Part shown: in pieces, positions 25,715 through 34,165 of the stretch
Position numbering within the stretch: position 1 is the stretch's first letter
How the letters are laid out: every line of letters begins with the position of its first letter
Assembly (NCBI RefSeq): GCF_000220835.1
Contig: NZ_GL985606.1
Span: 1,809,861-1,873,860, forward strand
Reading direction: 5' to 3'
Source: Actinomyces sp. oral taxon 448 str. F0400
GTDB taxonomy: Bacteria > Actinomycetota > Actinomycetes > Actinomycetales > Actinomycetaceae
DNA length: 64,000 nucleotides
Translations under genes and position numbers: made by a program
Notes under the pieces: model-generated
What the model saw: only the letters and a program-made list of their open reading frames with translations
Database searches by the model: none
What the model was told of the DNA's origin: nothing

Positions 25715-27337
25715 TTACAGCGGGACGTTGTCGTGCTTCTTGGTGGGTGTGTGGCGCGAATCGCGCTTGTCGGCCAGAGCTGCCAGAGAGTCGACGATGA
25801 CGGTGCGGGTCTCTTCCGGGGCGACGACCGCGTCGATCTCCCCGATGGCCACCGCCTTATCGGGGTTGATGACCGTCTCGGTGTACTCCTCAACGAGACG
25901 CTCCTGCTCAGCGGCCGCGGCCTGATCGCCGCGCTCGTCGCGCACCCGCTCGAGCTCGCGGCGGTGGATGATCCCCACAGCGCCGGCGGCGCCCAGGACG
26001 GCGATCTCCGCGCCGGGCCAGCAGAAGTTCAGGTCCGCCCCAATGGCCTTGGAGCCCATGACGATGTAGGCCCCGCCGTAGGCTTTGCGCAGAACGACGG
26101 TCACCAGGGGGACAGTGGCGGTGGCATAGGCGTTGATGACCTTGGCCCCGCGCCGGATGATACCGGCATGCTCCTGCTCGGCCCCCGGTCGGTAGCCGGG
26201 CACGTCGACGAAGGTGACCACCGGCAGGCCGAAGGCGTCGCAAAAACGCACGAAGCGGGCCAGTTTCTCAGAGGCGTCCACGTCCAGCGTGCCGGCATCG
26301 ACCAGCGGCTGATTCGCCGCAATACCGACCGGACGGCCCTCGAAGCAGGCGAAGCCGATGACGACATTAGGGGCGAAGACCTCCTGGACCTGCACGAGCT
26401 CACCGTGGTCGACCAGGGCGGTGATCACTTCAGCGACGTCGTAAGCCTGGCGGGAGGAGGCCGGCACGAGCGCGCCGACGCCGGCGGCCGCCGTGGCGTC
26501 GGCGGCGCGAGCGGTCGCGTCGTAGTCGTAGCGCGGAGCGTCCTGGTCCGCCGAGGACGGCAGATAGGCGAGCAGCGTGCGCACCTGCTCCAGGGCGTCC
26601 ATCTCGTCCTCGGCAACGTAGTGCACAACGCCCGACACACTGCCGTGAATCCGGGCGCCGCCGAGCTCCTCGGCGCTGATGGACTCCCCCGTGACGGCGC
26701 GCACGACATCGGGGCCGGTGACGAACATGTGGGAAGCCTCGCGAGTGGCGATGACGAAATCGGTCAGGGCGGGGCTGTAAACCGCACCGCCGGCGCAGGG
26801 TCCGAGGATAACGCTGATCTGTGGCACCAATCCGCTGGCGGCGCAGGTGCGGTTGAAGATGCGTCCGTACTGACGCAGTGCCCCGACCCCCTCCTGGATC
26901 TTGGCGCCGCCGGAGTCGATCAGGCCGATCACGGGAACGCGCAGACGCAGGGCGTCGTCGAGCAAGCGAACGATTTTATCACCCTCAACACGGCCCAACG
27001 CCCCGCCGGAAACGGAGAAATCCTGGGAATAGACGGCGACCTGGCGCCCGTCGACCTGTCCGAAACCGGTGACCACGCCGGAGGGGCGGGCCCCGGCCCC
27101 CGCGCCCGAACCGGTGTAGCGGCCGATCTCGAGGAAGGTGTCGGCGTCCAGCAGTGCGTCGATGCGCTCGCGGGCCGTCTGCTTGCCCTTGGCGTGCTGG
27201 CGTCGGGCGGCGCGGTCCTCGGCCTGGGCGCCGACCTGGGCGGCGCGCTCGCGAAAGGCGGTCGTAACGGCGCAGTGCGCCATAGTGAGGGCTTCGGAGT
27301 CGGGGCCTGCGGCGGTTGCGGGAGAAGCGGTGGTCAC
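25715..27337 (-). CDS. accD: Acyl-CoA carboxylase beta (carboxyltransferase) subunit
   Basis: 540 aa. This subunit moves CO2 from carboxybiotin to acetyl- or propionyl-CoA. It has the paired crotonase-fold halves: an N-half with KGKQTARERIDALLD, VYSQDFSVSGGALG, GLIDSGGAKIQEGV and ILGPCAGGAVYSPA (first oxyanion site), and a C-half with VTFVDVPGYRPGAEQEH, VVLRKAYGGAYIVMGSK (second site) and AEIAVLGAAGAVGIIHRR. The conserved residue controlling chain length cannot be judged by eye; next to FAS-I, malonyl-CoA supply is the likely task. Start is GTG at 27337 after AGGAGG; the upstream accBC stop is 1 bp away in spacing terms, so the genes are coupled. Confidence 0.94.
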   Translation of the reverse strand: MTTASPATAAGPDSEALTMAHCAVTTAFRERAAQVGAQAEDRAARRQHAKGKQTARERIDALLDADTFLEIGRYTGSGAGAGARPSGVVTGFGQVDGRQVAVYSQDFSVSGGALGRVEGDKIVRLLDDALRLRVPVIGLIDSGGAKIQEGVGALRQYGRIFNRTCAASGLVPQISVILGPCAGGAVYSPALTDFVIATREASHMFVTGPDVVRAVTGESISAEELGGARIHGSVSGVVHYVAEDEMDALEQVRTLLAYLPSSADQDAPRYDYDATARAADATAAAGVGALVPASSRQAYDVAEVITALVDHGELVQVQEVFAPNVVIGFACFEGRPVGIAANQPLVDAGTLDVDASEKLARFVRFCDAFGLPVVTFVDVPGYRPGAEQEHAGIIRRGAKVINAYATATVPLVTVVLRKAYGGAYIVMGSKAIGADLNFCWPGAEIAVLGAAGAVGIIHRRELERVRDERGDQAAAAEQERLVEEYTETVINPDKAVAIGEIDAVVAPEETRTVIVDSLAALADKRDSRHTPTKKHDNVPL

Positions 27338-27340
27338 GGC

Positions 27341-29215
27341 TCAGGCCTCCTGAGGAGTCGGGTGCGAGGACGTGGCGCCGGCGGTCGCCTGCACGACCGT
27401 ATCCCTCATTCGTACGAGCACCTCGCCGGCGGAGACGGTGCGCCCGGCGCTGACGGGGATCTCCGCGACGGTGGCGTCGGCGGGGGCGTGGACGTAATTC
27501 TCCATCTTCATCGACTCCAGGACGACGAGAAGCTCACCGGTGCGAACCCTCTGCCCCGGTTCGACGCAGATGCGGGTGACGATCGCCTGCATGGGGGCGG
27601 CGATGACCGACGGGTCGGCGCCGGTCGGCTCGGCGGTCCCCCGCGTCCCGGATCGGGAGTTCGGGCGCCCGCGCAGCGGCTGGCGCGTGCGCCGCTGAGT
27701 CGACGCACCGGGGTAGCCCACGCCGAGGCGGGGGCCGTGGCCGCCCAAGATGCCGTCGGGAACGGTGAGTTGGACGCGCCGGCCGTTGATCTCGATGACG
27801 TAGGAGGAGCGGGTACGGCGATTCTCGGGCGCGGGCTCGGCCCCCTCCCGCACGGCGGTCGGATCGGCCAGGGCGGGCAGAACATCGTCCTCAATCCACC
27901 GGGTGGTCACGCCCAGCAGGCCATCGGCATCGGGCCGGGTTAGCTCCGGACGGGTCAGAACGTGAGCGTGCAGGTCGGTGCACACGGTCACACCTTCCAC
28001 AACCGTTTCGTCCAGGGCGCGGCGGGCGCGGCGGATGGCCTGGTCGCGGCTGGAGCCGGTGACGACGATCTTGGCGAGCATGGGGTCGAACATGGGGGTG
28101 ACGACGTCTCCCTCGACGATGCCGGACTCGATGCGCACGCCCGGTCCGGCCGGCCAGCGCAGGCGGGTGATGGCCCCGGTGGACGGCGCCAGGCCGCGAG
28201 CGGGATCTTCGCAGGTGACGCGCAGCTCGACGCTGTGACCGCGCGGTTCGGGGATCGGCCCCAGACGACCGCCGGCGGCGATGCGCAGCTGAACTTCGAC
28301 TAGGTCGACACCGGTGACCTCCTCCGAGACGCAGTGCTCGACCTGCAAGCGGGGGTTGACCTCCAGGAACCACAAGTCTCCGGCCGGGGTCAGCAGGAAT
28401 TCGCAGGTGGCGACCCCGACGTAGTCGACGGCCCGAAGCAGACGGCGAGACGCCTCGATGAGGCGGTCGTGCACGCCCTCGGGCAGGTAGGGAGCTGGGG
28501 CCTCCTCGAGAAGCTTCTGGTTGCGGCGCTGGAGCGTGCAGTCGCGGGTGGACACGACAGCGAAGTCCCCGTGCCGATCGCGGGCGCACTGGGTCTCCAC
28601 GTGTCGGGCGGCCGTGACGAACTTCTCGAGGATCAGGGTGCCGGCGCCGGCTGCCGCGGACTCGAAAGCGGGGGTGGCTCCGGCCTCCTCGTCCGAGGTC
28701 AGGACGGTGATGCCGCGCCCTCCTCCGCCGTCGGTGCGCTTGAGCGCGACCGGGTAGCCGTGGGCCGCCGCGAAGGCGGTGACAGTCCCGGCACTGGTGA
28801 CCGACTCGGTGATTCCGGGGACGGGGGCCACGCCGGCGCGCTCGGCGGTGCTTCTGGCGCTCAGCTTGTCGCCCAGGGCCCGCATGGCCGCCGGGCTGGG
28901 GCCGACCCAGGTGATACCGGCGTCGATGACGGCCTGGGCGAAGGCATCGTTCTCGGACAGGAAGCCGTAACCGGGGTGAACGGCGTCGGCGCCGGTGGCG
29001 CGGGCCATGGCCAGGATGGCCTCGGCATCGGTGTACGAGGAGCCTTCGGGCAGGGCGTGCGCCTCATCGGCGAGTTCGGCAGCCGGACTCAGGATGTCCT
29101 CGGGGGTGTACGGGAGTATGGAGGTGCCTCCCAGATCGCGGACCGTGCGTACCACGCGCAGGGCGATCTCACCGCGGTTGGCGATGAGGATGCGGTCGAG
29201 TGTCCGACTGGTCAC
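27341..29215 (-). CDS. accA3: Acyl-CoA carboxylase alpha subunit: biotin carboxylase plus BCCP
   Basis: 624 aa. N-terminal biotin carboxylase (DRILIANRGEIALRVVRT at the start, ATP-grasp region KRTDGGGGRGITVL near 170, catalytic EVNPRLQVEHCVSEEVTGVD near 290), a linker, and a C-terminal biotin carrier domain with the biotinylated lysine in ESMKMEN near residue 568. The MKM motif and domain order are typical of actinobacterial AccA/BCCP fusion subunits. Start is GTG at 29215, 7 nt after GAGGAG. It heads the accBC-accD-fas operon. The gene symbol is by analogy with mycobacterial accA3; assignment among paralogues is not proven. Confidence 0.94.
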   Translation of the reverse strand: MTSRTLDRILIANRGEIALRVVRTVRDLGGTSILPYTPEDILSPAAELADEAHALPEGSSYTDAEAILAMARATGADAVHPGYGFLSENDAFAQAVIDAGITWVGPSPAAMRALGDKLSARSTAERAGVAPVPGITESVTSAGTVTAFAAAHGYPVALKRTDGGGGRGITVLTSDEEAGATPAFESAAAGAGTLILEKFVTAARHVETQCARDRHGDFAVVSTRDCTLQRRNQKLLEEAPAPYLPEGVHDRLIEASRRLLRAVDYVGVATCEFLLTPAGDLWFLEVNPRLQVEHCVSEEVTGVDLVEVQLRIAAGGRLGPIPEPRGHSVELRVTCEDPARGLAPSTGAITRLRWPAGPGVRIESGIVEGDVVTPMFDPMLAKIVVTGSSRDQAIRRARRALDETVVEGVTVCTDLHAHVLTRPELTRPDADGLLGVTTRWIEDDVLPALADPTAVREGAEPAPENRRTRSSYVIEINGRRVQLTVPDGILGGHGPRLGVGYPGASTQRRTRQPLRGRPNSRSGTRGTAEPTGADPSVIAAPMQAIVTRICVEPGQRVRTGELLVVLESMKMENYVHAPADATVAEIPVSAGRTVSAGEVLVRMRDTVVQATAGATSSHPTPQEA

Positions 29216-29580
29216 CAATGTGCTCCTCGCGTTCGACGCCCGCCCGCACGAATCGCAGGGCCCACGACATGGGCTGGCGAGGACTCGTCCTGAGGCGGCG
29301 CACTCATGTGTGCTCAGGCGGGAGACCTGCTCTCCCGTCACGGTGGATCACCTGTTCCCTACAATTCCCTACAATGAAAACTGGGTGGGCGACCCACGGC
29401 GCCACGGTATGACGCCCGACGACCATTGCAGCATTGTGGAGATCTCATAAAGACGTGCGATTACGTTGGAACGGCGGGCGTCGTTGCGGTGCGGCCTCGT
29501 CATCACACACCCGGTAGACCAGGAACGAGAGGGAACTCACTCCGGTGAGGCCGGTGCGCGGGCCTGCCGGAGCCGCATCC
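29216..29580. other. 365-bp gap upstream of the fatty-acid operon
   Basis: No gene is seen. The part nearest the operon carries its ribosome site; the middle (29340-29460) is unusually AT-rich for the window and holds the tandem repeat described separately plus a TACCGT hexamer on the minus strand near 29405, a possible -10 element. The part near 29580 is the 3' flank of the MBL-hydrolase gene, which reads toward the operon. Confidence 0.6.
29355..29374. promoter_or_regulatory. Tandem 10-bp direct repeat upstream of the accBC-accD-fas operon
   Basis: TTCCCTACAA occurs twice without a spacer (29355-29364, 29365-29374); on the operon strand it reads TTGTAGGGAA twice. A period of 10 bp places both copies on the same face of DNA, as expected for a regulator that binds direct half-sites. 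It lies about 140 bp before the accBC start codon. Fatty-acid regulators such as FasR control equivalent operons in other actinobacteria, but I cannot match this site to a known motif. Confidence 0.5.
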
Positions 29581-30477
29581 TCACAGGCGGCGGGGACCGG
29601 GAACAACCTCCGGGTCGTGGTTGACGATCAGGCTGCGGCAGCGCGGGTCCGTCCCGACCCGCCGCACCCAGTCGAGAGAGGCGGCCGCCAGATCCGCGTC
29701 GACGACGAGGCCCGGACGCAGCCCCTGTCTGAAGGACGGGCGCCCGTATCCGGCGTCGGAGGCCAGCAGCACGAGCTCGCGCGGGTCATCCTCTCCCTGC
29801 GCATCGACGCCCTCGACCCACTCGTCGCGGTCCGAGCCGCTCTCGGAGGACGACCGCAGGATCGTCGCGCACAACCCCCAGGAGTGGCCCGGAACGGCGA
29901 CCATGACGAGGCGGCCGTCTCCGAACGGATCATAGCCGGCACCGTACGGGCCGACCGGGGAGTTCCAGCGGAAGGCGTCGATGCCGGTGTCCGACCACTC
30001 ATGCGGCAGGTAACGCAGACGGTCCCTGCTCGCGGCCCTCAGCTCGGGAGCGGACACGAGGATCCTCGGGGCCTCCTTGAGGTGATGCAAACCGTCGGCG
30101 TGGTCGCAGTGGAGGTGGCTGAGGAGGACGAGATCGAGGTCGCGGGGGCGGATGCCCCGCTCCTCCAGCTGCTCGTCGATGGCCTGCCCCTGCGGCAGGA
30201 CGGCCCTGTTGACGCAGCACTGCTGGCGCAGGTTGGCGAACCGTCCGGCGCGGCTCCGGTTGACGCTGCCCCACCCGGAGTCGATGAGAATCAGACCGTG
30301 CGTCCCCTCGATGAGGTAGCACGACACGGGGGCCGTCATCAGGTGCTCGGGCCCGCGCAGCAGGTGGGCCCAGGCCAGCGGCCGGTCGGTGTCACGATGG
30401 TAGGGCAGTGCCTCGTCGATGATGACCGTGCCCGTGTGCAGGACAGTGAGAGTCGTATCAAGAGTCGTACAGGGCAT
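29581..30477 (-). CDS. Metallo-beta-lactamase-fold hydrolase, AHL-lactonase-like
   Basis: 298 aa, cytosolic. The zinc site motif HLHCDHADG is intact near residue 145, and further metal ligands are expected in AVPGHSWG (third His) and in the ASDAGY segment (bridging Asp). The stretch TAPVSCYLIEGTHGLILIDSGWG at the start is the usual MBL opening. The arrangement resembles N-acyl homoserine lactonases and related lactone or ester hydrolases; the true substrate is unknown. The ATG at 30477 has no Shine-Dalgarno but a TACAGT hexamer 6 nt upstream. The frame extends upstream to 30684 across the rpe end, but that part is not conserved. Confidence 0.85.
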   Translation of the reverse strand: MPCTTLDTTLTVLHTGTVIIDEALPYHRDTDRPLAWAHLLRGPEHLMTAPVSCYLIEGTHGLILIDSGWGSVNRSRAGRFANLRQQCCVNRAVLPQGQAIDEQLEERGIRPRDLDLVLLSHLHCDHADGLHHLKEAPRILVSAPELRAASRDRLRYLPHEWSDTGIDAFRWNSPVGPYGAGYDPFGDGRLVMVAVPGHSWGLCATILRSSSESGSDRDEWVEGVDAQGEDDPRELVLLASDAGYGRPSFRQGLRPGLVVDADLAAASLDWVRRVGTDPRCRSLIVNHDPEVVPGPRRL

Positions 30478-30483
30478 GGAAAA

Positions 30484-30489
30484 ACTGTA
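30484..30489 (-). promoter_or_regulatory. TANNNT -10 hexamer 6 nt before the MBL hydrolase ATG (leaderless type)
   Basis: TACAGT on the minus strand followed by TTTTCC and ATG. The six intervening bases contain no purine-rich ribosome site, making a leaderless mRNA the simplest reading. Confidence 0.55.
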
Positions 30490-30523
30490 CTGGCGCCCCG
30501 GTCCGCGGACGAGCCCGGTCCCG

Positions 30524-31204
30524 TCACCGCGCTCGCGTCGCCGCGCATCCGCCGGCGGCGAGAGCACGCAGCCCGTCGATGGCGGCCAGCGCGTCGTCCG
30601 CCCCGTAGACCGCGCTGCCGGCGACGAAGACGTCGGCGCCCGCTCGGGCGGCGCGCTCGATGGTCCGGGCGGTGACACCGCCATCGATCTGGATGCGCAA
30701 CTCCAGGCCCGCCCGGCCGACCATGGTGCGCGCCGCCGCGATCTTGGGCAGCATGGCCCCGATGAAGGATTGGCCGCCGAAGCCCGGCTCCACTGTCATC
30801 AGCAGCAACATGTCGAGCTCGCCGAGCACCGATTCGACTGCGGACAGGGGCGTGGCCGGGCGCAGGGCGAGCCCGGCGCCCGCCCCCAGCCGATGCAGCT
30901 CGGCGGCCAAGCGGAAGGGGGCCGCAGTGGCCTCCACATGAGTGGTCACCACCGCGCAGCCCATTTCCGCATACAGGGGCGCCCAGCGGTCGGCCTGCTC
31001 GATCATGAGGTGGGCGTCCACCGGCAGTGGCGTGTGCGCCAGGACCGCCTCGACGAAGGAGGGCCCGCCGAAGTGGTTGGGCACGAAATGGTTGTCCATG
31101 ACGTCGACGTGCAGGCCATCCGCACCCGCGACGCGCGCGAGCTCATCGGCCAGATGCGCCTGATCGGCGTTGAGGACGGAGGGGTGGATGGTGGGGGCGG
31201 TCAT
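30524..31204 (-). CDS. rpe: Ribulose-phosphate 3-epimerase
   Basis: 226 aa. Interconverts ribulose 5-phosphate and xylulose 5-phosphate in the pentose phosphate pathway. TIM-barrel signatures: [12 protein letters not shown] at the start, [13 protein letters not shown] (metal-binding His and catalytic Asp), [21 protein letters not shown] and [12 protein letters not shown] with the second catalytic Asp and phosphate loop (FVAGSAVYG). ATG at 31204 follows GAGGAG by 7 nt. It lies downstream of rsmB in the conserved fmt-rsmB-rpe order. Confidence 0.96.
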   Translation of the reverse strand: MTAPTIHPSVLNADQAHLADELARVAGADGLHVDVMDNHFVPNHFGGPSFVEAVLAHTPLPVDAHLMIEQADRWAPLYAEMGCAVVTTHVEATAAPFRLAAELHRLGAGAGLALRPATPLSAVESVLGELDMLLLMTVEPGFGGQSFIGAMLPKIAAARTMVGRAGLELRIQIDGGVTARTIERAARAGADVFVAGSAVYGADDALAAIDGLRALAAGGCAATRAR

Positions 31205-31253
31205 GGGTATCTCCTCGGGGATCGCTGGCGGTTGACGACGAGGGCCGACGGAC

Positions 31254-32894
31254 TCAGTCGACCCGACGCAGCAGGGCGCAGAACATGGCGTCGGTGCCCT
31301 CCAGATGCGGCCATAGCTGGAGCATTCGCCGCTCGGCGCCCGCCGGCGGACGCGGGGCCAGACGCGTGGCGGCATTCCCGGCGTGGAGCACCTCGACCCG
31401 CTGGCCCCGCCTGTCGAGTCGCCTAGTCACATCGCGCACCACATACTCGGTCTCCAGCACGTGGGGCGAGCACGTCGTGTACGCCACCACTCCTCCGGGG
31501 CGCACGGTGGCGAGCGCACTGGTGAGCAGTTCGCGCTGGAGTTCAGCCAACTCGTTGACATCCTTGGCCGTGCGCCGCCAGCGCGCCTCCGGCCGGCGCC
31601 GCAGGGAGCCGAGCCCCGAGCACGGGGCGTCCACGAGGACCCGGTCCCAGGCGGCCGGCTCGTCGTGGCCGAACCGCCGCCCGTCGCCGCGGCGGACGGC
31701 GACGACGTCCCGCGGCAGAGCGCGCACGCAGGTCTCGATCAGCCGCGCACGGTGGGGGGCGGTCTCGTTGGCCACCAGCCGTGCCCCGCGCTGGAGGGCT
31801 CGGGCGCCCAGCAGCGCGGCCTTACCGCCCGGGCCGGCGCACAGATCGAGCCAGCGCTCGTCCCGGCCCTTCAGCGGCGCGTCGGCGAGCATGAGGGCGA
31901 CCAGCTGGCTGCCCTCGTCCTCGACACCCGCCCGCGACTCGCGCACCGCCCGGATCCGGCCGGGGTCGCCCCCCGTCAGAACAACGGCACACGGGCTCAC
32001 GTCGCCTGGGCGCGGTTCGCGGGAGGTGACGGATCCCGCCTCCTTGGCGAGATGCTCGGGGCTGACCAGGCCGGGCCGGGCGCACAACGCAACCTCGGGG
32101 TCGGTGTTGTCGGCGTGCAGCAGGTCGGCCAGCTCCTCGACAGGGCGGTCCTGCGCGAGCAGGGCCTGGCGCATGGCCTTGACCACCCACAGCGGGTGGG
32201 ATTCGACGGCCGCCAGAGCCCCGGCCTCATCGGGGGCGTCGGCCCGCAGCTGGGCGAGCCACGCGTCGAGGTCGCGCTCGCACACGCGGCGCAGGACGGC
32301 GTTGACGAAGGCCGCCGCCCCGCGTCCGGCGGCATCGGAGGCCAGATCCACGGTGGAGGAGACCGCGGCGTGGGTCGGCACGCGCATCCCCATCAGCTGG
32401 TGGGCGCCCAGTCGCAGGATGTCGAGGACGTCGTCGTCGAGTTGCCCCAGGGGGCGGTCGACGCAATGGGACAGTACGGCGTCGTAGCGGCCTCGCAGCC
32501 GCAGCGTCCCGTAGGTCAGCGCGGTTGCGAAGGCGGCGTCCCGCCGCTCCAGGCGGACCCGCTCCAGCAGCGTCGGCAGGACGAGGTTGGCGAAGGCGTC
32601 ATCCCGCCGGACCTTGGTCAGGGCCTCCAGGGCGAGGCTCCGGGCGTCGCCCGTCGTGCGCTGCCGCCGGCCGCGCTCGCGCCCGTCGTGGGACCGGCGG
32701 CCGGTTCCGCGGTCCCGCTCGCCGCGACCGGTACGGCGGCGCGGATGCCGCTCGCCACGATTCTCCTGATCGTCTCCGCAGCGCCTGCGCTCACCCCCGC
32801 CGCACCCACCGGCCCGCCCACGGCCCTGATCCTGACGGTGAACGCCGCCGGTCTGACCGCGGCGCCCTCCCGCATGCTCGCCGGACGCCCCCAT
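31254..32894 (-). CDS. rsmB: 16S rRNA (cytosine-967 C5) methyltransferase RsmB
   Basis: 546 aa. Uses SAM to methylate C967 of 16S rRNA. After a roughly 85-residue Arg/Gly-rich, apparently disordered N-terminus comes a NusB-like RNA-binding domain ([40 protein letters not shown]) and then the methyltransferase core with [16 protein letters not shown] (SAM motif I), [19 protein letters not shown] (motif IV, with the PC catalytic cysteine) and [14 protein letters not shown] (motif VI, the TCS cysteine). The ATG at 32894 shares a base with the fmt stop (TGATG). The basic tail is longer than in E. coli but common in actinobacteria. Confidence 0.94.
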   Translation of the reverse strand: MGASGEHAGGRRGQTGGVHRQDQGRGRAGGCGGGERRRCGDDQENRGERHPRRRTGRGERDRGTGRRSHDGRERGRRQRTTGDARSLALEALTKVRRDDAFANLVLPTLLERVRLERRDAAFATALTYGTLRLRGRYDAVLSHCVDRPLGQLDDDVLDILRLGAHQLMGMRVPTHAAVSSTVDLASDAAGRGAAAFVNAVLRRVCERDLDAWLAQLRADAPDEAGALAAVESHPLWVVKAMRQALLAQDRPVEELADLLHADNTDPEVALCARPGLVSPEHLAKEAGSVTSREPRPGDVSPCAVVLTGGDPGRIRAVRESRAGVEDEGSQLVALMLADAPLKGRDERWLDLCAGPGGKAALLGARALQRGARLVANETAPHRARLIETCVRALPRDVVAVRRGDGRRFGHDEPAAWDRVLVDAPCSGLGSLRRRPEARWRRTAKDVNELAELQRELLTSALATVRPGGVVAYTTCSPHVLETEYVVRDVTRRLDRRGQRVEVLHAGNAATRLAPRPPAGAERRMLQLWPHLEGTDAMFCALLRRVD

Positions 32895-33850
32895 CAGGCC
32901 GCACCGCCCCTCATCGTCTCCCCGCCCAAGACGGTGCCGACGCGAGGTCGTGCACCGCGCGCCCAGGCGTCCGCCGCCATCCAACTCCTCCCGGCGGGGG
33001 CGAGCAGCCCGAGCCTGAGGGCGCACCCTCCCGTGCCGACGAGCACCTCATGCTTGGAAACGTGCAGCTGGCCCGGCAGGAGATCGGTGACCTCTGGGAC
33101 CGGCTCGGCCGGTCCCAGACGCAGCCGCCGCCCCTCATAGGCGGTGCCGGCCCCGGGAAGGGGCGTCACCCCACGGATACGCCGGTCGATCGCCCCTGCG
33201 GAGTCGGTCCAGTGGATCTCGCCGTCCGCGGGCGTGAGCATCGGAGCCAGCGTGATGCCGTCAGCGGCCTGCGGCCGGGGAACAGCGGTTCCGGCGGCCA
33301 GCGAGTCCAACACCTGCACCACGAGGGGGGCGCCCGCCTCGGCGAGCCGGTCCAGGAGATCGCCGCTGGTGTCCCGCGGTCCGATCGTCTCGGTCAGCCT
33401 GGCGTAGACCGGACCGGTGTCCAATCCTTCCTCCAGACGGAAGACACTGGCGCCGGTGACCTCGTCGCCGGCGATGATGGCGCGCTGGACCGGTGCGGCC
33501 CCGCGCCAGGCGGGCAGGAGGGAGAAGTGGAGGTTGAGCCAGCCGAACCGAGGCGCCTCCAGCAGGGCCGCGGGGACGAGCCGGCCGTAGGCGACGACCA
33601 CGGCCGCGTCGGCGTCGAGCCCGCGTACCCAGGCCCCGATCCCCTCGTCCTTGAGGGTGACGGGAGTCCGCACCTCCAGGCCGGCCCGGCGGGCCGCCGC
33701 AGCAACCGGAGACGGGGACAGGACTCGGCCCCGTCCCCTCCTGGCGTCGGCCCTGGTCAGAACTCCGACCACCTCGTGCTCGACTGAGGACATCAGGGTG
33801 TGAAGAGTCGGCAGAGCAACCTCGGGGGTGCCGGCGAAGAGGACGCGCAT
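32894..33850 (-). CDS. fmt: Methionyl-tRNA formyltransferase
   Basis: 318 aa. Formylates initiator Met-tRNA with 10-formyl-THF. It begins MRVLFAGTPEVALPTL; the active-site region LNLHFSLLPAWRGAAPVQRAI carries the conserved N-x-H-x-S-L-L-P signature and the LDTGPV loop supplies the catalytic Asp; a C-terminal OB-type domain follows (GTAYEGRRLRLG, VLVGTGGCALRLGLL). A TAGACT hexamer ends 7 nt before the ATG, with no Shine-Dalgarno. In most actinobacteria priA lies directly upstream; here two plus-strand genes intervene. Confidence 0.95.
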   Translation of the reverse strand: MRVLFAGTPEVALPTLHTLMSSVEHEVVGVLTRADARRGRGRVLSPSPVAAAARRAGLEVRTPVTLKDEGIGAWVRGLDADAAVVVAYGRLVPAALLEAPRFGWLNLHFSLLPAWRGAAPVQRAIIAGDEVTGASVFRLEEGLDTGPVYARLTETIGPRDTSGDLLDRLAEAGAPLVVQVLDSLAAGTAVPRPQAADGITLAPMLTPADGEIHWTDSAGAIDRRIRGVTPLPGAGTAYEGRRLRLGPAEPVPEVTDLLPGQLHVSKHEVLVGTGGCALRLGLLAPAGRSWMAADAWARGARPRVGTVLGGETMRGGAA

Positions 33851-33857
33851 GGCGGTC

Positions 33858-33863
33858 AGTCTA
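33858..33863 (-). promoter_or_regulatory. TANNNT -10 hexamer 7 nt before the fmt ATG (leaderless type)
   Basis: TAGACT on the minus strand, seven bases, then ATG at 33850; no ribosome site between. It gives fmt-rsmB-rpe its own promoter after separation from priA. Confidence 0.45.
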
Positions 33864-34165
33864 GGTGAGCGCGGGCCCGCCGAGCCGTCGCGCGCCCGGT
33901 CGCCCCACGACACCGGTCTCCACCAGCGCGTCGACGCCGGTACCATCATCACCCGCGAAGGCCAGGCGACGGCCCGGACATCCCCACCGCAGTCCCGGCG
34001 GGTCAACCCACGAGCCCCGCCGCGAGACCGGCACGCATCCCGCGCGCACGAACCCGGCAGGGAGGTGGTCGCATCGTCCCCGTCGCCGGCCCATCGCCGG
34101 CGCGGCGGGCCCGCGTCCGTCAACCGCACTCGCCATCTGAGGAACAACCCACGAGGAAGTGAACA
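33864..34165. other. Roughly 300-bp divergent gap between fmt and the amidinotransferase gene
   Basis: GC-rich and without a supportable gene, riboswitch or repeat. I compared it with guanidine-I and -III riboswitch cores because of the downstream gene and found no match. The last 20 bp hold the plus-strand ribosome site GAGGAAGTGAACA before ATG 34166. Confidence 0.6.

Noticed and set aside
25562-27943. A 793-codon plus-strand open frame
   Set aside because: Antisense to accD and the ends of accBC and fas; composition is typical of mirror frames in high-GC coding DNA.
33864-34165. Possible guanidine riboswitch ahead of the amidinotransferase gene
   Set aside because: No guanidine-I, -II or -III core sequence could be found in either strand of the gap.
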